Below, piece after piece: positions 1 through 8,326 of a stretch of 35,243 nucleotides of DNA. The position numbers and the translations under genes were made by a program. The stretch is from Campylobacterales bacterium (lineage in GTDB: Bacteria; Campylobacterota; Campylobacteria; Campylobacterales; Sulfurimonadaceae), in NCBI GenBank assembly GCA_014859655.1, contig JACUTT010000021.1:1-35243 (forward strand). The letters are read 5' to 3'. The notes under the pieces were generated by a model. That model saw nothing but the letters and a program-made list of their open reading frames with translations, was not told the origin of the DNA and searched no databases. How positions within the stretch are numbered: position 1 is the stretch's first letter; every line of letters begins with the position of its first letter.

Positions 1-71
1 CAAGAAAAGTTCTGCACAATCTCATCTCTCTTTTTCCCTCTGAAGGCAGTTGGGGTTTTTAGAGGTGCCCT
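1..71. mobile_element. probable end of an insertion sequence (left window edge)
   Basis: The lapD reading frame stops at 59-61, just after its GGDEF domain. The stop codon lies in a stretch that, read on the minus strand, runs GGGCACCTCTAAAAACCCC, which has the look of an IS terminal repeat. The element would extend leftwards out of the window, so no transposase is visible and the family cannot be assigned; an IS5-like end is only an impression. Support comes from the abrupt loss of the rest of LapD at this point. Confidence 0.4.
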
Positions 72-1276
72 ATGTTCTCCATGCTCTCTTGTACGCAGAC
101 AGAGGCAACGCTGTTCTTCTGAACGCCAGAAAGCTCTTTTTCGATCTTGTTCAGAAGAAGAGGCACGGTGTCTTGTGCTGTGTAGTTGAGCTGCAACAGT
201 TTTACGGCGCACTCGCAATCCTGGGCAGATGAGGCTTCGATGGTCATAATCGCCTTGGCCAAGATCTCATCCGCTATCTTTTCAATATCATCTTTTTGCA
301 TGCGAGGGAAGATCAGCGAGATCTTTGTCCCGTCGATACGTGCAATGACGACCTGCTTCTGCTCTTGTGTCTCACGGACAAGACGCTGCGACAGTTCTTT
401 AATAAGGCTATCGACATTGTCATGACCCAAGACTCTGTTGGCTTCAACAATACCCTCGATATAAAGAGTGAGAACTACACCTTTGGAATCGGCTTCCTCA
501 GAAGAGATAAACTCATTAAGTTTAAGTTCAAAAAAATTGCGGTTACCCAACCCGGTAAGTCTGTCCTTATATAGAAGTCGGTGGTTCTCTCTGGCCGAAT
601 CGGCTTCTTTTGCAAAAATATCCTTGACCTTGGCAACCATCTTGTTCATCGCCAGGGTCACCTCTTTAAGCTCTGCTGTAGAGGGAATCTTCGTGTTGAT
701 GATAAAGTTGTTATTGCTGACAGCTTCGGCCTGCTCCTCCACGCGCTTGAGTGAGCTGAGTAGAAGTCTGAGCAGGAGATACAGAAGTGAGAAAGTGACC
801 AAAGAGATCAATGCAAAAGTCTTGAGAAGCTTCTTAAAGTTCCCATAAAGTTTGATATGTGCATTTTCTTGTATGGGCGTGATCGTGATCGTACCGATGG
901 GATTCCAACCCGAAGAGACGGTTGCCGAGGCGAGGGGTGACTTGAGCGTATAGAGGGATCTAAACCATTGTGGGATCTCTGAGAACCCGCTGGGTATCAG
1001 ACGTTCGTGGATAAGCTTGTTATTCGTATCACGAAGAACGATCTTTTGAAAATATCCGCTGTCGAAGAGGGCATCGATCATGGTGGCCATCGCAGAGAGA
1101 TCTCCCTGGGCATTGGCAAGGGAGAGACTCAGCGAAGAGGCAGTGTTTTGCGCATTGTTTGCCAGTTCAGCTTCTGCATATCGTGCGGAGGACTGAAAGT
1201 TCAGGGCCATGACGGCTAAGAGTATCAACAATAAAAAAAGCGACATAATTATAGCAATCTGCTTAAATAGACTCAT
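59..1276 (-). pseudogene. lapD: LapD-like c-di-GMP receptor, truncated after the GGDEF domain
   Basis: LapD is an inner-membrane receptor. When its cytoplasmic EAL domain binds c-di-GMP, its periplasmic domain holds the protease LapG away from a surface adhesin. Visible here are a first membrane segment (residues about 8-25), a periplasmic LapD/MoxY-type domain (about 26-150), a second membrane segment (about 152-175), a HAMP-like linker and a GGDEF domain starting at DRLTGLGNR (about 238). The GGDEF signature is degenerate (ARIDGTKI, about 312), as in LapD, so no cyclase activity is expected. The protein is 405 residues against about 640 in the family, and the whole EAL domain is missing. 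The ATG at 1276 overlaps the lapG stop as ATGA and has an AGGA site upstream, so translation is probably coupled. The tail MENIGHL may come from IS sequence. A stand-alone GGDEF protein is possible, but the lapG neighbour argues for a broken lapD. Confidence 0.75.
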
Positions 1277-1923
1277 AGTTTGTTCCTTTTGACACGTTGG
1301 TTGAGTTCTTCCCATTTTTTATGGGTGCTTTGCTGAGCGGATGAATTTTCTATCGTATCGGCGTTAAAATTGTATATCGGGACAAGGTCACTGCGATTAG
1401 AAGCCGTATCTATGTCTGCAGAGATATTGTCTAGAATCAGAGGATCGGATTGGGGTGACTCAAAATAGCTCAGAACCATATGCGGCGCTTTTAGGCGTTT
1501 TGAATTGACATAGGTGAAATAGAGCCGTTTCGGATCAACATTAAGTGTTTTCAGCGCAAAATACTTTGCGATCACATAATCTTCAGAGTCTCCCTTGTTG
1601 CGCGCTAGAAACTCCAATGGCGTTGCCCAGTAATCGTCTAGCTTCCAGTTTTCTATGTCGCTGAGAAAAGGGAGGGCATTAAAAAAATCATTAACCAGCT
1701 TAAGCTTGCTGCGTTCAGAGAGAGGTTCTGCGTTGCGAAGCATCGTGTTGTAGGCAAGGTAGCGGCTTACGACAAAGCCGCCATACTTCCGTTCGGCTTT
1801 TTTCATAACGGATTCAGGAATGTTCTGCCCATTAAAGGCAAAGGCGGATGGACTGAAAAGAAGTAGAACAATTAAATTTAATATTGGCATTTTTAATTTT
1901 AGCATTTTCAAAGAATAAATCAT
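1273..1923 (-). CDS. lapG: LapG-type periplasmic transglutaminase-like protease with catalytic Cys replaced by Ser
   Basis: LapG is a calcium-dependent periplasmic cysteine protease that clips LapA-type adhesins off the cell surface. The protein has a signal peptide (hydrophobic stretch ending SPSAFA), then the family signature DDYWATPLEFLARNKGD followed by SEDYVIAKYF. In active LapG this site reads GDCEDY; here the codon at 1585-1587 is TCT (Ser). The His of the triad (APHMVLSYF) and the Asp (LILDNI) remain. Counted from the ATG at 1923 these are S113, H148 and D165. The start is uncertain: no good ribosome site precedes 1923 or the next ATG at 1905. Length is normal for the family. It is co-transcribed with the truncated lapD. 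The family call is firm; loss of activity is inferred from the missing nucleophile. Confidence 0.85.
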   Translation of the reverse strand: MIYSLKMLKLKMPILNLIVLLLFSPSAFAFNGQNIPESVMKKAERKYGGFVVSRYLAYNTMLRNAEPLSERSKLKLVNDFFNALPFLSDIENWKLDDYWATPLEFLARNKGDSEDYVIAKYFALKTLNVDPKRLYFTYVNSKRLKAPHMVLSYFESPQSDPLILDNISADIDTASNRSDLVPIYNFNADTIENSSAQQSTHKKWEELNQRVKRNKL

Positions 1924-2014
1924 AGGATTAATGTGAAAAAGTTCCAAAAACAGAGAGGCTTTTTCTTTTTTTAAATGGATCTGAGAGCAAAGCTTTCTTA
2001 TTTCTCACATTTTG

Positions 2015-2022
2015 GATAAAAT
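2015..2022 (+). promoter_or_regulatory. probable -10 region for efp
   Basis: The sequence GATAAAAT lies about 30 bases before the efp start, in an AT-rich stretch between the divergent lapG and efp genes. No clear -35 is seen, which is usual for Campylobacterota housekeeping promoters. Confidence 0.4.
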
Positions 2023-2050
2023 TTCAAAATAATATTTATGAGGATACGCG

Positions 2051-2617
2051 ATGGCAACCATTGGAATGGGTGATATTAAGAAAAATGTGCGTTTAGAGGT
2101 CAGTGGTGTCCCGTACAAAGTTGTTGACTTTCAACACGTAAAACCGGGAAAAGGCGCAGCCTTTGTGCGCATGAAGGTCAAAAGCTTTATCAATGCAAAA
2201 GTGATCGAAAAGACAGTACATGCCGGCGATAAGTTTGAAGTGCCAAATATCGTCTACAAGACGATGCAGTACCTGTATGATGACGGCGAAATGCTTCAGT
2301 TTATGGACACAGAGACATATGATCAGCTTGGCCTGACCTATGAGCAGTGCGATGATGCGATGAAGTGGCTAAAAGACGGTACCAATGTGGAGCTGGTCCT
2401 TCATAACGGGAAACCGATCTCCGTGGATGCTCCCGAGATCATGGAGCTGCTGATCACTGAAACTCCTCCCAACTTCAAAGGCGACACTTCCAGCGGTTCA
2501 AAAAAACCGGCTACGCTGGAGACCGGTGCTGTCGTCCAGGTTCCTTACCATGTTCTTGAGGGTGATTTGATCAAAGTCAACACAGTAGAGGGCGAATACC
2601 TCGAAAAAGTAAAATAA
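2051..2617 (+). CDS. efp: Translation elongation factor P
   Basis: EF-P binds the ribosome between the P and E sites and relieves stalling at proline runs. The 188-residue protein has the three-domain EF-P length. The KOW-like N-terminal domain carries the loop [10 protein letters not shown], whose K34 is the position that EpmA-type enzymes beta-lysylate in other bacteria. The C-terminal part ([16 protein letters not shown], then [12 protein letters not shown]) matches the conserved OB folds. The ATG at 2051 follows GAGGATACGCG. The gene stands alone between its own promoter and a downstream hairpin. No modification enzyme (epmA/epmB) is in the window. Confidence 0.97.
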   Translation: MATIGMGDIKKNVRLEVSGVPYKVVDFQHVKPGKGAAFVRMKVKSFINAKVIEKTVHAGDKFEVPNIVYKTMQYLYDDGEMLQFMDTETYDQLGLTYEQCDDAMKWLKDGTNVELVLHNGKPISVDAPEIMELLITETPPNFKGDTSSGSKKPATLETGAVVQVPYHVLEGDLIKVNTVEGEYLEKVK

Positions 2618-2628
2618 TCCACATATCA

Positions 2629-2655
2629 AAGAAGCAGCTATAGCCGCTGTTTCTT
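2629..2655 (+). terminator. hairpin after efp
   Basis: The arms AAGAAGCAGC and GCTGTTTCTT pair, with one bulged base, around a 7-base loop shortly after the efp stop. A pyrimidine-rich but not pure T tail follows. It is probably the efp terminator. Confidence 0.55.
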
Positions 2656-2707
2656 GACTTCTCCCTCTTATTATGTTTTTTTATTCTTTTAAGTAGTTAA
2701 AATTTGT

Positions 2708-2713
2708 TATAAT
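2708..2713 (+). promoter_or_regulatory. -10 box for the DJ-1/PfpI gene
   Basis: A perfect TATAAT lies 30 bases upstream of the start at 2744, giving a short leader. There is no recognisable -35, only AT-rich sequence upstream. Confidence 0.6.
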
Positions 2714-2743
2714 ACTTTTTACAATCGATTGACAGGAGCTATT

Positions 2744-3295
2744 ATGGCAAAAGTTTTAATTCCACTTGCAGAGGGTTTTGAAGAGATAGAAGCGGTATGC
2801 CTTATAGATGTTCTTCGCAGAGCAAAAATAGAGGTAGTTATTGCCGGAGTAGGTGCTATCAACATAGCGGGTGCACATGACATTCAAATCCAGACCGAGT
2901 GCCTGCTTAGTGAGATACACAGCAAGGACCTCGATATGATCCTCTTGCCCGGAGGATGGGGCGGCACGAAAGCCATGGCGGATGACCCGGATGTTATGCG
3001 CCTTTTAGAAGAGATGGATGCAGACAAGAAGCTCATAGGAGCAATCTGTGCGGCTCCTTTTGTTCTAAACAAAGCAGGTGTCTTGAAATATAACTACACC
3101 TGCTACCCTTCGGTAGAAGAGCAGATCAGAGAAGAGGGGTATACGCAAGAGCACAGTGTCGTCACAGACGACAATATCATGACCTCTCGAGGACCGGGAA
3201 CGGCGATCTGTTTTGGACTGGCCATCGTAGAAAAACTAAAAGATACACAGACAGCCGAAGCTTTAAAAGAGGGACTACTGGCAGAGTATTGCTAA
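2744..3295 (+). CDS. DJ-1/PfpI family protein
   Basis: The 183-residue protein belongs to the DJ-1/ThiJ/PfpI superfamily. Members act as glyoxalase III/deglycase-like enzymes, chaperones or redox-stress proteins. The nucleophile elbow is GAICAAPF with Cys at about 102. The acidic residue that polarises it lies in EGFEEIE (about E16). The motif LLPGGWGGTKAM is the usual DJ-1 glycine loop. The length and the Cys/Glu pair fit the DJ-1/YajL branch better than the longer class I glutamine amidotransferases. The ATG at 2744 follows ACAGGAGC; an in-frame start five codons earlier has no ribosome site. It has its own promoter and terminator. The exact substrate cannot be told from sequence. Confidence 0.9.
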   Translation: MAKVLIPLAEGFEEIEAVCLIDVLRRAKIEVVIAGVGAINIAGAHDIQIQTECLLSEIHSKDLDMILLPGGWGGTKAMADDPDVMRLLEEMDADKKLIGAICAAPFVLNKAGVLKYNYTCYPSVEEQIREEGYTQEHSVVTDDNIMTSRGPGTAICFGLAIVEKLKDTQTAEALKEGLLAEYC

Positions 3296-3304
3296 GGCGT
3301 CCTT

Positions 3305-3333
3305 AAAGATAAAAAAACACGTTTTTTTATCTT
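3305..3333 (+). terminator. rho-independent terminator after the DJ-1 gene
   Basis: A long A/T-rich inverted repeat (AAGATAAAAAAAC paired with GTTTTTTTATCTT) sits ten bases after the stop. The right arm supplies the T-run. On the minus strand it would work equally well. Confidence 0.75.
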
Positions 3334-3351
3334 CCCCTCATACAACTTCAC

Positions 3352-3357
3352 TATAAT
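3352..3357 (+). promoter_or_regulatory. -10 box for the candidate small RNA
   Basis: TATAAT lies directly after the previous terminator and about 7 bases before the predicted RNA start near 3364. The upstream sequence is T-rich without a -35. Confidence 0.55.
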
Positions 3358-3363
3358 AGCAAA

Positions 3364-3470
3364 TCCTGCGGGTAAAAGATAAGCCCTCATCTGCGGCGTC
3401 GCCTCTTTTCGGATTAGCCAGCTAGTCCTTCAAAGAGCCGTCTTGTAACCAAGGGCTTATATTTTATTAT
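3364..3470 (+). ncRNA. candidate structured small RNA between the DJ-1 gene and dnaE
   Basis: This gene-free stretch has its own TATAAT (3352-3357) and folds well by eye. ATAAGCCCT (3379-3387) pairs perfectly with AGGGCTTAT (3452-3460), and the stem extends by about four A-T pairs beyond one mismatch. Inside it, CTCTTT pairs with AAAGAG and encloses GGATTAG-CCAG-CTAGTCC. The outer arm runs into a T/A-rich tail that could end transcription. No ORF fits. It does not match the conserved core of SRP RNA, tmRNA or the common riboswitches I can recall. A 6S-like or lineage-specific sRNA is possible, but the length (about 105 nt) is short for 6S. It could also be a dnaE leader element, but dnaE has its own -10 further downstream. 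Confidence 0.45.
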
Positions 3471-3496
3471 AAGTGCACCTGGTTAGAAGGATTTGG

Positions 3497-3502
3497 TATA
3501 AT
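3497..3502 (+). promoter_or_regulatory. -10 box for dnaE
   Basis: TATAAT preceded by TTTGG lies 29 bases before the dnaE ATG, so the leader is short. No -35 is visible. Confidence 0.55.
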
Positions 3503-3530
3503 AAAGAAAATAATAATCTAAAGAGTTTTT

Positions 3531-6500
3531 ATGTCCGTTCAGCAGTTTACCCACCTTCATCTACACACAGAATACTCCCTTCTAGACGGCGCCAACAAGA
3601 TCACAAATCTTGTCGAAGAGGTGAAGAAACTCGGAATGACATCGGTGGCGATGACAGACCACGGAAACATGTTCGGCGCCATCGATTTTTACAAGCAGAT
3701 GACGGCGGCGGGCATCAAACCCATTATCGGAATGGAGGGGTATATCCATAACGGGAAGAGCCTGGACGACAAGAGCTCTAAGCAGCGCTTTCATGTCTGC
3801 CTCTTTGCCAAGAACCAGGTCGGCTATGAAAACCTGATGTACCTCTCCTCAAAGGCCTATATCGACGGCTTTTATTACTTTCCGCGGATCAACAAACATG
3901 AGCTTCGCGCACACTCCGAGGGACTTGTTTGTACCTCCGCCTGTTTGCAGGGCGAGGTTAACTGGCACCTTAACCTTCAAAACGAGCGTAACGTCAAAAA
4001 CGGTGCAGGAGGATACGAGGGGGCAAAAGCCGTAGCTCTGGAGTACAAAGAGATTTTCGGGGATGATTTTTACCTTGAGATCATGCGCCACGGCATCGGA
4101 GACCAGCTTTTTATTGATGAGCAGATCCTGCAGCTAAGCCGCGAGACGGACATCAAGATTGTCGCTACAAACGATACCCACTATACCTATCCTGACGATG
4201 CTCAGTATCATGAGGCCTTTATGTGTATCGGGATGAATAAACTCTATGACGATCCCAACCGTATGCGCCACTCCGTGCATGAATTCTACCTTAAATCGCC
4301 CGAACAGATGGGCCGTCTTTTTGTCGACATTCCCGAGGCAATAGCCCACACCCAGGAGATCGCCGACAAGTGCCAGCTGAAACTAAAGTTGGGCGATCCT
4401 ATTCCTCCCAATTTCAAGTTTACCCAGGAGTATGCGCGCGCCGAGGGGCTTGATATTGACTGCGAAGACGATGCTCCGCTGAGCGCCGATGCCGGCAGTG
4501 ATGAAACAAAAAAGTGGATGGGCGCGGCAGACAAAAACGATGCCGAGTACTTTATCCACCGCTGCAAGATCGGTCTGGACAAACGTCTGCAGCATGTGCC
4601 GCCTGAACGCCATGATGAGTACCGGGCGCGTCTGGTCTTTGAGATGGATGTCATCAACTCGATGAAGTTTCCGGGCTATATGCTCATCGTTTGGGACTTT
4701 GTCAAGGTTGCCAAAGAGATGGGCATTGCCGTAGGTCCGGGACGCGGTTCGGCTGCAGGCTCTCTGGTCGCCTACTCATTGGAGATCACGGACATCGATC
4801 CGATGAAGTATGATCTTCTGTTTGAGCGTTTTTTGAACCCGGAGCGCGTTTCGATGCCGGATATCGATATGGACTTTATGCAGGCGAGACGCGGCGAGGT
4901 TATCGACTATGTTGTTGAGAAGTACGGACGCAACCAGGTCGCACAGATCATCACCTTCGGCTCCTTGCTTGCCAAAGGGGTCATACGTGACGTCTCGCGG
5001 GTTCTGGATGTTCCGCTTTCGCAAGCCGACAAGATGGCCAAACTGATCCCCGACGAACTTGGCATCACCCTCAACGGAAAGACGAAAAACGGAGAGCTCA
5101 CGCCGGGTGCCTTTCAAAAAGAGCCTAAGCTGCGCGAACTGATTGAGACAGACCCGACGGCCGCGCGGGTGTGGGAGTTTTCCAAACGTCTCGAAGGACT
5201 GAAGCGCAACGCGGGGATGCACGCGGCGGGTGTGGTCATCTCCAACCGCGAGCTTTGGTACAAGACGCCGATCTACAAACCCTCGGGCGAGACGACCTTC
5301 GTGACCCAATATTCGCTTAACTACCTCGAAGACGTCGACCTGATCAAGTTCGACTTCCTGGGGCTTAAAACGCTTGATGTCATCGACTCCGCGATCAAGC
5401 TGGTCAAAAACCGCTATGACGTCGACGTCAACTGGCATGCGATCGATGAGAACGACGCCAAGGTCTATCAAGTCATCCAAAGCGGCGAGACGATCGGAAT
5501 GTTCCAGATAGAGTCTTCGGGTATGCAAGACCTTAACAAACGCCTCAAGCCTTCGAGCTTCGAGGATCTCATCGCGGTCCTGGCCCTTTACAGACCAGGT
5601 CCGATGGAGTCGGGGATGCTCGATGACTTTATTGAGCGAAAACACGGTCGAGCGGAGATCGTGTATGTCTTCGAGGCGCTTGAGGAGATACTCAAGCCGA
5701 CCTACGGGGTCATCGTCTACCAAGAACAGGTCATGCAGATCGTTCAGACCATAGGCGGAATGAGCCTTGGCGGAGCGGATATCGTGCGCCGTGCGATGGG
5801 TAAGAAAAAAGTCGACGAGATGCTCAAGTACAACAAAGAGTTCTCTCTGGGCGCTCAAAAGCAGGGGCTTGACTACAAAAAGGCTTCGGAGCTTTTCGAT
5901 CTTATCGAGAAGTTTGCCGGATACGGTTTTAACAAATCTCACTCGGCGGCCTATGCAATGGTTACCTTCCAAACGGCCTGGCTCAAGACCTACTATCCCC
6001 AGGAGTTTATGGCTGCGCTGCTGAGTTCGGAGAAGGACAAGGTAGAGAAGGTCGTCAAGTATATCGATGAGGTCAAACGCATGGGCATCGAGCTCTTGCC
6101 CCCGGACATCAATGATTCGCAGTTTGAGTTTTCGGCAACGAAAAAAGATGAGCAAGATGTTATTCTCTTTGGTCTGGGCGCAATCAAAGGCGTGGGGGAG
6201 TCTGCCGTTGAATCCATTTTGGAGGTGAGACAAAACGCTCCCTTTAGTGACTTTAAAGATTTTGTCAACAGAATAGAGCCGCAAAAAGTCAACAAACGTG
6301 TTTTGGAGTCCATCATAAAGTCAGGCGGGTTTGACCGTTTTAGATACTCGCGCCGGGCGCTTCTGGAGCAGATAGAGACGATTATCCAGACAGCAAAAGA
6401 CGCGGCAGGTGCGCGCAAAAATGCGGTAGGAAGCCTTTTTGGGGATGATGCGGAGATCACGGAGGTCGATCTGAAGCTTAACGATGCCCCTGAGTTTGAG

Positions 6501-7136
6501 CTTAAGCAGATACTCGAGTTTGAGAGAGACACTCTGGGCTTTTATGTATCGGGACACCCTCTGGACAGTTATCGCGAAGAGATGGATCAGCTCGATTATA
6601 CGCTTTCGTCCGAAATCGACAATATCGAAGACGGCTCCACGGCGATCTTTATCGGAAAAGTCGAAGAGGTGCAGAAGAAGATCTCCAAAAAAGGAAACCA
6701 GTTCGGCATCGTCAATCTGATGGATTTTCACGGCAATATAGAGATGATGCTTTTCTCCGACAAGCTTGACCAGCTCGAGGCGATGGAGCTGGACGAGCCG
6801 GTTGCTTTCAAGGTCAAAGTCACCCACACCGAGATGTTCACCCGTATCTCGGTGGTGAAGATATTTACGCTCAAAGAGGTTAAAAAAGAGGCAAAGAAGG
6901 TGCAAACGAAGATCATGGAGAAACCGCAGGAGCCTCTGCTTATTACGGTTCGTCTTTCGCGCAATCTTCAGCAGCTTGAAGAGCTTTACCGCTTGATCAG
7001 ACAAAACCCGGGCTCGCGCCAGATGAAACTCTGCATCACCTCAAAACTTCAAAATGTCGTTCTTGATTCGGCCATTCGCGTCGACAGTCGGATCATACTG
7101 GAGATCGAAAAGATGAGCGATGTCAATGTCGCCTGA
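3531..7136 (+). CDS. dnaE: DNA polymerase III alpha subunit
   Basis: This is the replicative polymerase of the chromosome. At 1201 residues it has the usual DnaE length. The N-terminal PHP domain shows HLHLHTEYSLLDG (about 8-20) and MTDHGNMFG. The palm carries PGRGSAAGSLV (about 402-412) and PDIDMDF (about 443-449), the latter holding the catalytic aspartates. Later come the conserved RPGPMESGM and GYGFNKSHSAAYA motifs, a helix-hairpin-helix region and an OB-fold. The peptide SLFGDD (about 970) resembles a beta-clamp-binding motif. There is no exonuclease insert, so this is DnaE and not PolC. The start at 3531 follows AAAGAG. The 3' end overlaps the next gene by 17 bases. Confidence 0.98.
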   Translation: MSVQQFTHLHLHTEYSLLDGANKITNLVEEVKKLGMTSVAMTDHGNMFGAIDFYKQMTAAGIKPIIGMEGYIHNGKSLDDKSSKQRFHVCLFAKNQVGYENLMYLSSKAYIDGFYYFPRINKHELRAHSEGLVCTSACLQGEVNWHLNLQNERNVKNGAGGYEGAKAVALEYKEIFGDDFYLEIMRHGIGDQLFIDEQILQLSRETDIKIVATNDTHYTYPDDAQYHEAFMCIGMNKLYDDPNRMRHSVHEFYLKSPEQMGRLFVDIPEAIAHTQEIADKCQLKLKLGDPIPPNFKFTQEYARAEGLDIDCEDDAPLSADAGSDETKKWMGAADKNDAEYFIHRCKIGLDKRLQHVPPERHDEYRARLVFEMDVINSMKFPGYMLIVWDFVKVAKEMGIAVGPGRGSAAGSLVAYSLEITDIDPMKYDLLFERFLNPERVSMPDIDMDFMQARRGEVIDYVVEKYGRNQVAQIITFGSLLAKGVIRDVSRVLDVPLSQADKMAKLIPDELGITLNGKTKNGELTPGAFQKEPKLRELIETDPTAARVWEFSKRLEGLKRNAGMHAAGVVISNRELWYKTPIYKPSGETTFVTQYSLNYLEDVDLIKFDFLGLKTLDVIDSAIKLVKNRYDVDVNWHAIDENDAKVYQVIQSGETIGMFQIESSGMQDLNKRLKPSSFEDLIAVLALYRPGPMESGMLDDFIERKHGRAEIVYVFEALEEILKPTYGVIVYQEQVMQIVQTIGGMSLGGADIVRRAMGKKKVDEMLKYNKEFSLGAQKQGLDYKKASELFDLIEKFAGYGFNKSHSAAYAMVTFQTAWLKTYYPQEFMAALLSSEKDKVEKVVKYIDEVKRMGIELLPPDINDSQFEFSATKKDEQDVILFGLGAIKGVGESAVESILEVRQNAPFSDFKDFVNRIEPQKVNKRVLESIIKSGGFDRFRYSRRALLEQIETIIQTAKDAAGARKNAVGSLFGDDAEITEVDLKLNDAPEFELKQILEFERDTLGFYVSGHPLDSYREEMDQLDYTLSSEIDNIEDGSTAIFIGKVEEVQKKISKKGNQFGIVNLMDFHGNIEMMLFSDKLDQLEAMELDEPVAFKVKVTHTEMFTRISVVKIFTLKEVKKEAKKVQTKIMEKPQEPLLITVRLSRNLQQLEELYRLIRQNPGSRQMKLCITSKLQNVVLDSAIRVDSRIILEIEKMSDVNVA

Positions 7137-7605
7137 GTCGATAATTGCAGTCTTGTCGCGCTTGAATGAACTCTTGCAGGCGCGTCATGAAGAGTACAAT
7201 GTGAAGGTGAAGAAATTCAGACAACAGCAGCTGATACTGCTGCTTCTCTCTTTTTCGGTGGCTATCGTTCTTTTTGTCCTCTACTCGCCCTCACTCTTTC
7301 AGATGGGGTACATCCTCATAGGTTTCAATCTTCTCTTTTTCATCGGATTTAAGCCCCGCTCTTACTATAGCAAGAAAAATCTTGAACAGATCAGGCTACG
7401 TATTGCTGACCTTCAGTCACGGCTAAAACAATTTTTAAGCGGCGAAATGGTGAGTTTCGACGGCCAAAAGTGCTCTCTAGGCGAAGGGTGGACCTTCGAC
7501 AAATGGGGCATGCATACAGATGCAAAGCGCATCGACTACGCAGAGTTCTTGTATGATAAACATGTCAAAGGCCTTTATCTCGAAGCCTTAAGAAACAAAA
7601 AGTAA
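7120..7605 (+). CDS. hypothetical membrane protein overlapping the dnaE 3' end
   Basis: No family is recognised in this 161-residue protein. A charged, probably helical N-terminus (about 1-40) is followed by two hydrophobic segments (about 41-59 and 65-78), another charged helix (about 85-110) and a soluble C-terminus with GEGWTFDKWGMHTD. The layout suggests a two-pass inner-membrane protein with both ends in the cytoplasm. The ATG at 7120 lies inside dnaE in another frame, and a second ATG follows two codons later, so translation is likely coupled to dnaE. Nothing in the sequence ties it to replication. The reading frame is convincing because it continues well past dnaE and ends just before a new promoter. 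Confidence 0.75.
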   Translation: MSMSPESIIAVLSRLNELLQARHEEYNVKVKKFRQQQLILLLLSFSVAIVLFVLYSPSLFQMGYILIGFNLLFFIGFKPRSYYSKKNLEQIRLRIADLQSRLKQFLSGEMVSFDGQKCSLGEGWTFDKWGMHTDAKRIDYAEFLYDKHVKGLYLEALRNKK

Positions 7606-7614
7606 ATCTTCATC

Positions 7615-7623
7615 TGCTATAAT
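7615..7623 (+). promoter_or_regulatory. extended -10 promoter for the ankyrin gene and aminopeptidase
   Basis: TGCTATAAT at 7615-7623 is an extended -10 (TGn plus TATAAT). It lies about 85 bases before the ankyrin gene, which in turn overlaps apeB, so it probably serves both. Confidence 0.6.
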
Positions 7624-7708
7624 AAAAAATACCAAAACAGAGTGTAGGGTGTTCTTGTATTTAAACGATCATATCGTATTGTCCTTCTGCTCGCAATAGG
7701 GGTGTGAA

Positions 7709-8326
7709 ATGCCAAGATTCAAATTCTTTTTTTCTTTTTTTCTTTTTACGGCACTACTGTCTGCGGACACGCTTCATCAGGCCGTCAAAGATATCAACGA
7801 GCCTAAGGTTCATCAGCTTATTAAAGCCGGTGCTGATGTTAATGGGGTGGATCTAAAGGGAAGGACTCCTCTTCACCTCGCAGCACCTATAGGCCGCCTC
7901 TCTCTTGTGCAGTATCTTGTTGAGCAGGGTGCAAATATCCATCTCAAGGACAATGCACACAAGACCGCTCTGGTTTATGCTATTGAGAAAAATCATATTA
8001 AAGTAATCTTTTATTTAAGTGAAGAAGCACGAAAAAACAAGGCAGAAGAGAAGGCCGATCTTTTCACTGCTGTCAAGGCGGGAAATGTCGAAGAGGTAAA
8101 GCACTTTTTACAAAATATAAATATCAACAGCATAAACAAAGATGGAAAAACAGCCCTGCATATCGCCTGTGAGCACGCAAGAGAAGACGTTGTAAAGCTT
8201 TTGCTTAGCGCTGACATCAACAAGAGTATACGCGATGATGACGGACGGGATGCGCTCAATTATGCTAAACTTTCGGGAAATAAAAAAATTATAGAACTTT
8301 TACAGGACAGCAATGCAACAGAGTGA
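7709..8326 (+). CDS. exported ankyrin-repeat protein
   Basis: The N-terminus MPRFKFFFSFFLFTALLSA is a clear signal peptide, so the 205-residue product is probably periplasmic. The mature part is built from ankyrin repeats. The best copies are DLKGRTPLHLAAPIGRLSLV (about 48-67), DNAHKTALVYAIEKNHIKVI and KDGKTALHIACEHAREDVVKLLL, with weaker ones before and after. Ankyrin repeats bind other proteins; in many proteobacteria such periplasmic proteins sit beside catalase or hydrolase genes. The ATG follows AGGGGTGTGAA. The gene overlaps the start of apeB by 14 bases, so the two are co-translated. The partner is unknown. Confidence 0.88.
   Translation: MPRFKFFFSFFLFTALLSADTLHQAVKDINEPKVHQLIKAGADVNGVDLKGRTPLHLAAPIGRLSLVQYLVEQGANIHLKDNAHKTALVYAIEKNHIKVIFYLSEEARKNKAEEKADLFTAVKAGNVEEVKHFLQNININSINKDGKTALHIACEHAREDVVKLLLSADINKSIRDDDGRDALNYAKLSGNKKIIELLQDSNATE

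Noticed and set aside
4776-6284. A 502-codon open frame on the minus strand inside dnaE
   Set aside because: It is a shadow of the GC-rich dnaE codons: no ribosome site, Arg/His/Leu-rich low-quality protein, and dnaE motifs are intact on the other strand.
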